A stretch of 64,000 nucleotides of DNA from Ruegeria sp. THAF57. Lineage in GTDB: Bacteria > Pseudomonadota > Alphaproteobacteria > Rhodobacterales > Rhodobacteraceae. Of this stretch, positions 62,550 to 64,000 are shown one piece after another. The stretch spans positions 1 through 64,000 of the forward strand of contig NZ_CAIWNQ010000011.1 in NCBI RefSeq assembly GCF_903914075.1. Direction: 5' to 3'. Both the position numbers and the translations under genes were made by a program. Numbering within the stretch: position 1 is the stretch's first letter; each line of letters begins with the position of its first letter. Under the pieces are notes generated by a model. That model searched no databases, was not told where the DNA came from, and was given only the letters and a program-made list of their open reading frames with translations.

Positions 62550-64000
62550 ATGGCGCGCAATGACCATCTTCTGTCCGTCGGAAACGAGGCGCTGACGCCC
62601 ATGACATCGGCGATGGCGGCCCTGACCACGCAGATCGACCAACTGACAGAGGTGGCCGACGCGCGCTCTTCCGCCCGTCTTGCCACGCTCAAGACTCGTA
62701 TGGAAAGTTTTACCGCCAGCGTGACGCTGGTTGGGCAGGTCAAGGCCGGTAAGTCCTCGATCGTGAACATTCTGGCCGGGCGCCCTGCCCTTTTGCCGTC
62801 TGACGTGAACCCGTGGACGTCGGTTGTCACGACGCTGAACATCAATACGCGTACCGAAGGTGACACGAAATCCAAGTTCACATTCTTTGAGCAGGAAGAA
62901 TGGGATAACCTGATGGTCGGCGGTGGGCGTCTTGGCGAATTGGCCAACCGCGCCGGCGCAGACGACGAAATGGACGACATTCGTCGCCAGATCGGAGAGA
63001 TGAAGGAGAAGTCCGAAGAACGCCTTGGCAAACACTTCGACCTGATCCTTGGGCAGAGCCATCAGTATGACTATTTCGACGAAGAACTGATCCAGCGTTA
63101 CGTGTGCCTTGGCGATCAGGATGATCCTGACATCAACCCCAAAACAGGGCGGTTTGCAGATGTTACAAAATCTGCGGAACTGTACATGGATATCCCGCAA
63201 TACCCGATATCCCTGAAACTCTGCGACACGCCGGGTGTCAACGATACCTTCATGGTGCGCGAGCAGATCACCCTGCGCAGCCTGCGCGGATCCGAGGTGT
63301 GCGTCGTTGTTTTGGCTGCAAGTCAGGCCCTGACGACCATGGACATGGCCCTGATGCGGATCATTGCGCAGTTCGAGAACCGTCAGATCATTCTGTTCGT
63401 AAACCGGATCGACGAACTGGCCGATCCGGTTAATCAGGTCCCTGAAATTCGCGACCGGATTCAGGACACGTTGAAACAAAACAATATCGACGCAAACACT
63501 AGCGTCGTATTCGGCAGCGCGCTTTGGGCCGAAGCCGCGCTTACGGGCAATCCTGACATTTTGAACGAAGATTCCCGTCAGGCGTTGAACACCTTCTATC
63601 TGGCGGCCGGGTTTGGGGATCAGGCCCCGTCTTTGGACAAGATCTGGGCGCTGTCCGGGTTGCCGGATCTGTTGCTGGCAATGAACGAACGCATAGCCGA
63701 AGGCGCAGGACACCGGCTGCTGGAGCGGGTGCGCCACAAGGCGAGAAATATCGCAAGCCAAATCCGCGCAACGGCGGTTGCCAAAACACTGTCTGGCGGC
63801 GAAGGCGTTGTCCGCGATCTGGATGGCGTTTCAACCGAAGAGGCCATCGAAAAGGTCACTGAACAATACGAAAAGAAGGTGGCTGAACTGACCTCGTCCC
63901 TGCGCGACAAGGTCTTGGAAAGGCTGAAATCTGCTGAGACAAATTTTGTCAAGCGCGCGACGGACTCGCTGATCGCGCATCTTGAACAAAACGGTGAAGA
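62550..64000 (+). CDS. Bacterial dynamin-like GTPase (partial)
   Basis: The first 483 residues of a gene cut by the window end; no stop is seen. The GTPase core shows the P-loop GQVKAGKSS (Lys68), G3 in LCDTPGVND, and G4 in FVNRIDEL. A coiled-coil stretch follows (TEEAIEKVTEQYEKKVAELTSSLRDKVLERLKSAE), as in dynamin-superfamily membrane-remodelling proteins. Start ATG 62550 was chosen just after the small gene's stop. Bacterial dynamins often come as paired or partnered genes; a second one may lie beyond the window. Confidence 0.85.
   Translation, partial: MARNDHLLSVGNEALTPMTSAMAALTTQIDQLTEVADARSSARLATLKTRMESFTASVTLVGQVKAGKSSIVNILAGRPALLPSDVNPWTSVVTTLNINTRTEGDTKSKFTFFEQEEWDNLMVGGGRLGELANRAGADDEMDDIRRQIGEMKEKSEERLGKHFDLILGQSHQYDYFDEELIQRYVCLGDQDDPDINPKTGRFADVTKSAELYMDIPQYPISLKLCDTPGVNDTFMVREQITLRSLRGSEVCVVVLAASQALTTMDMALMRIIAQFENRQIILFVNRIDELADPVNQVPEIRDRIQDTLKQNNIDANTSVVFGSALWAEAALTGNPDILNEDSRQALNTFYLAAGFGDQAPSLDKIWALSGLPDLLLAMNERIAEGAGHRLLERVRHKARNIASQIRATAVAKTLSGGEGVVRDLDGVSTEEAIEKVTEQYEKKVAELTSSLRDKVLERLKSAETNFVKRATDSLIAHLEQNGE

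Overview
The window reads as chromosomal DNA of an alphaproteobacterium, most likely a marine Rhodobacteraceae (Roseobacter-group) member. This rests on gene content (pqq and paa operons, a TRAP transporter, IalB-family and DUF2189 proteins, remnants of a Crp/SQR/SulP sulfur locus) and moderate-to-high GC. The species cannot be named from sequence alone.

Layout. 44-6328: a flavinylation pair (ApbE and a NosR-like flavo/iron-sulfur membrane protein) divergent from a complete pqqABCDE operon, including a 35-residue pqqA. 6350-12509: a TPR regulator, a divergent MBL-fold hydrolase, an outer-membrane-protein remnant, an unknown membrane protein and a HupE/UreJ protein. 12512-25554: a DUF2520 protein, then a phenylacetate catabolic region: paaABCDE, paaI-paaK-paaR on the opposite strand, paaZ, a PaaX-type regulator and a TRAP transporter. 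A nearly identical palindrome, ACCGACCGGTTGGT-like, lies both between paaI and paaZ and in front of the TRAP operon, which ties the transporter to the pathway. 25618-28390: an intact SulP permease beside a collapsed sulfur-oxidation locus (Crp/Fnr stub and a deleted DUF442-SQR gene).

28576-42101 is the most unusual part: a compact, apparently undescribed biosynthetic locus. A UGT-like glycosyltransferase is followed by a tightly coupled run: acyl-CoA-dehydrogenase-like protein, HupE/UreJ membrane protein, free-standing adenylation enzyme, free-standing carrier protein, and two NRPSs. The first three assembly-line functions match the recipe that makes pyrrole-2-carboxyl (or another dehydro-aminoacyl) carrier protein. 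NRPS 1 is C-A-PCP, with an Asn-type specificity code and a complete PP-loop ATPase (SGGKDS, zinc-ribbon-like cysteines, a C-x2-C...C set) inserted between A8 and A10 of its adenylation domain. NRPS 2 is C-A-PCP-TE with an aberrant A3 loop. The inferred product is a small glycosylated acyl-dipeptide whose Asn-derived unit is modified (thioamide, amidine or similar) on the assembly line.

42126-57777: an adenylate-cyclase/TPR protein, an IalB-family protein and a 4381-residue autotransporter built from about fifty glycine-rich repeats. 58183-64000: a DUF2189 membrane protein, a polar amino-acid-type ABC transporter, tRNA-Leu(UAG), a small unknown protein and a dynamin-like GTPase cut by the window end.
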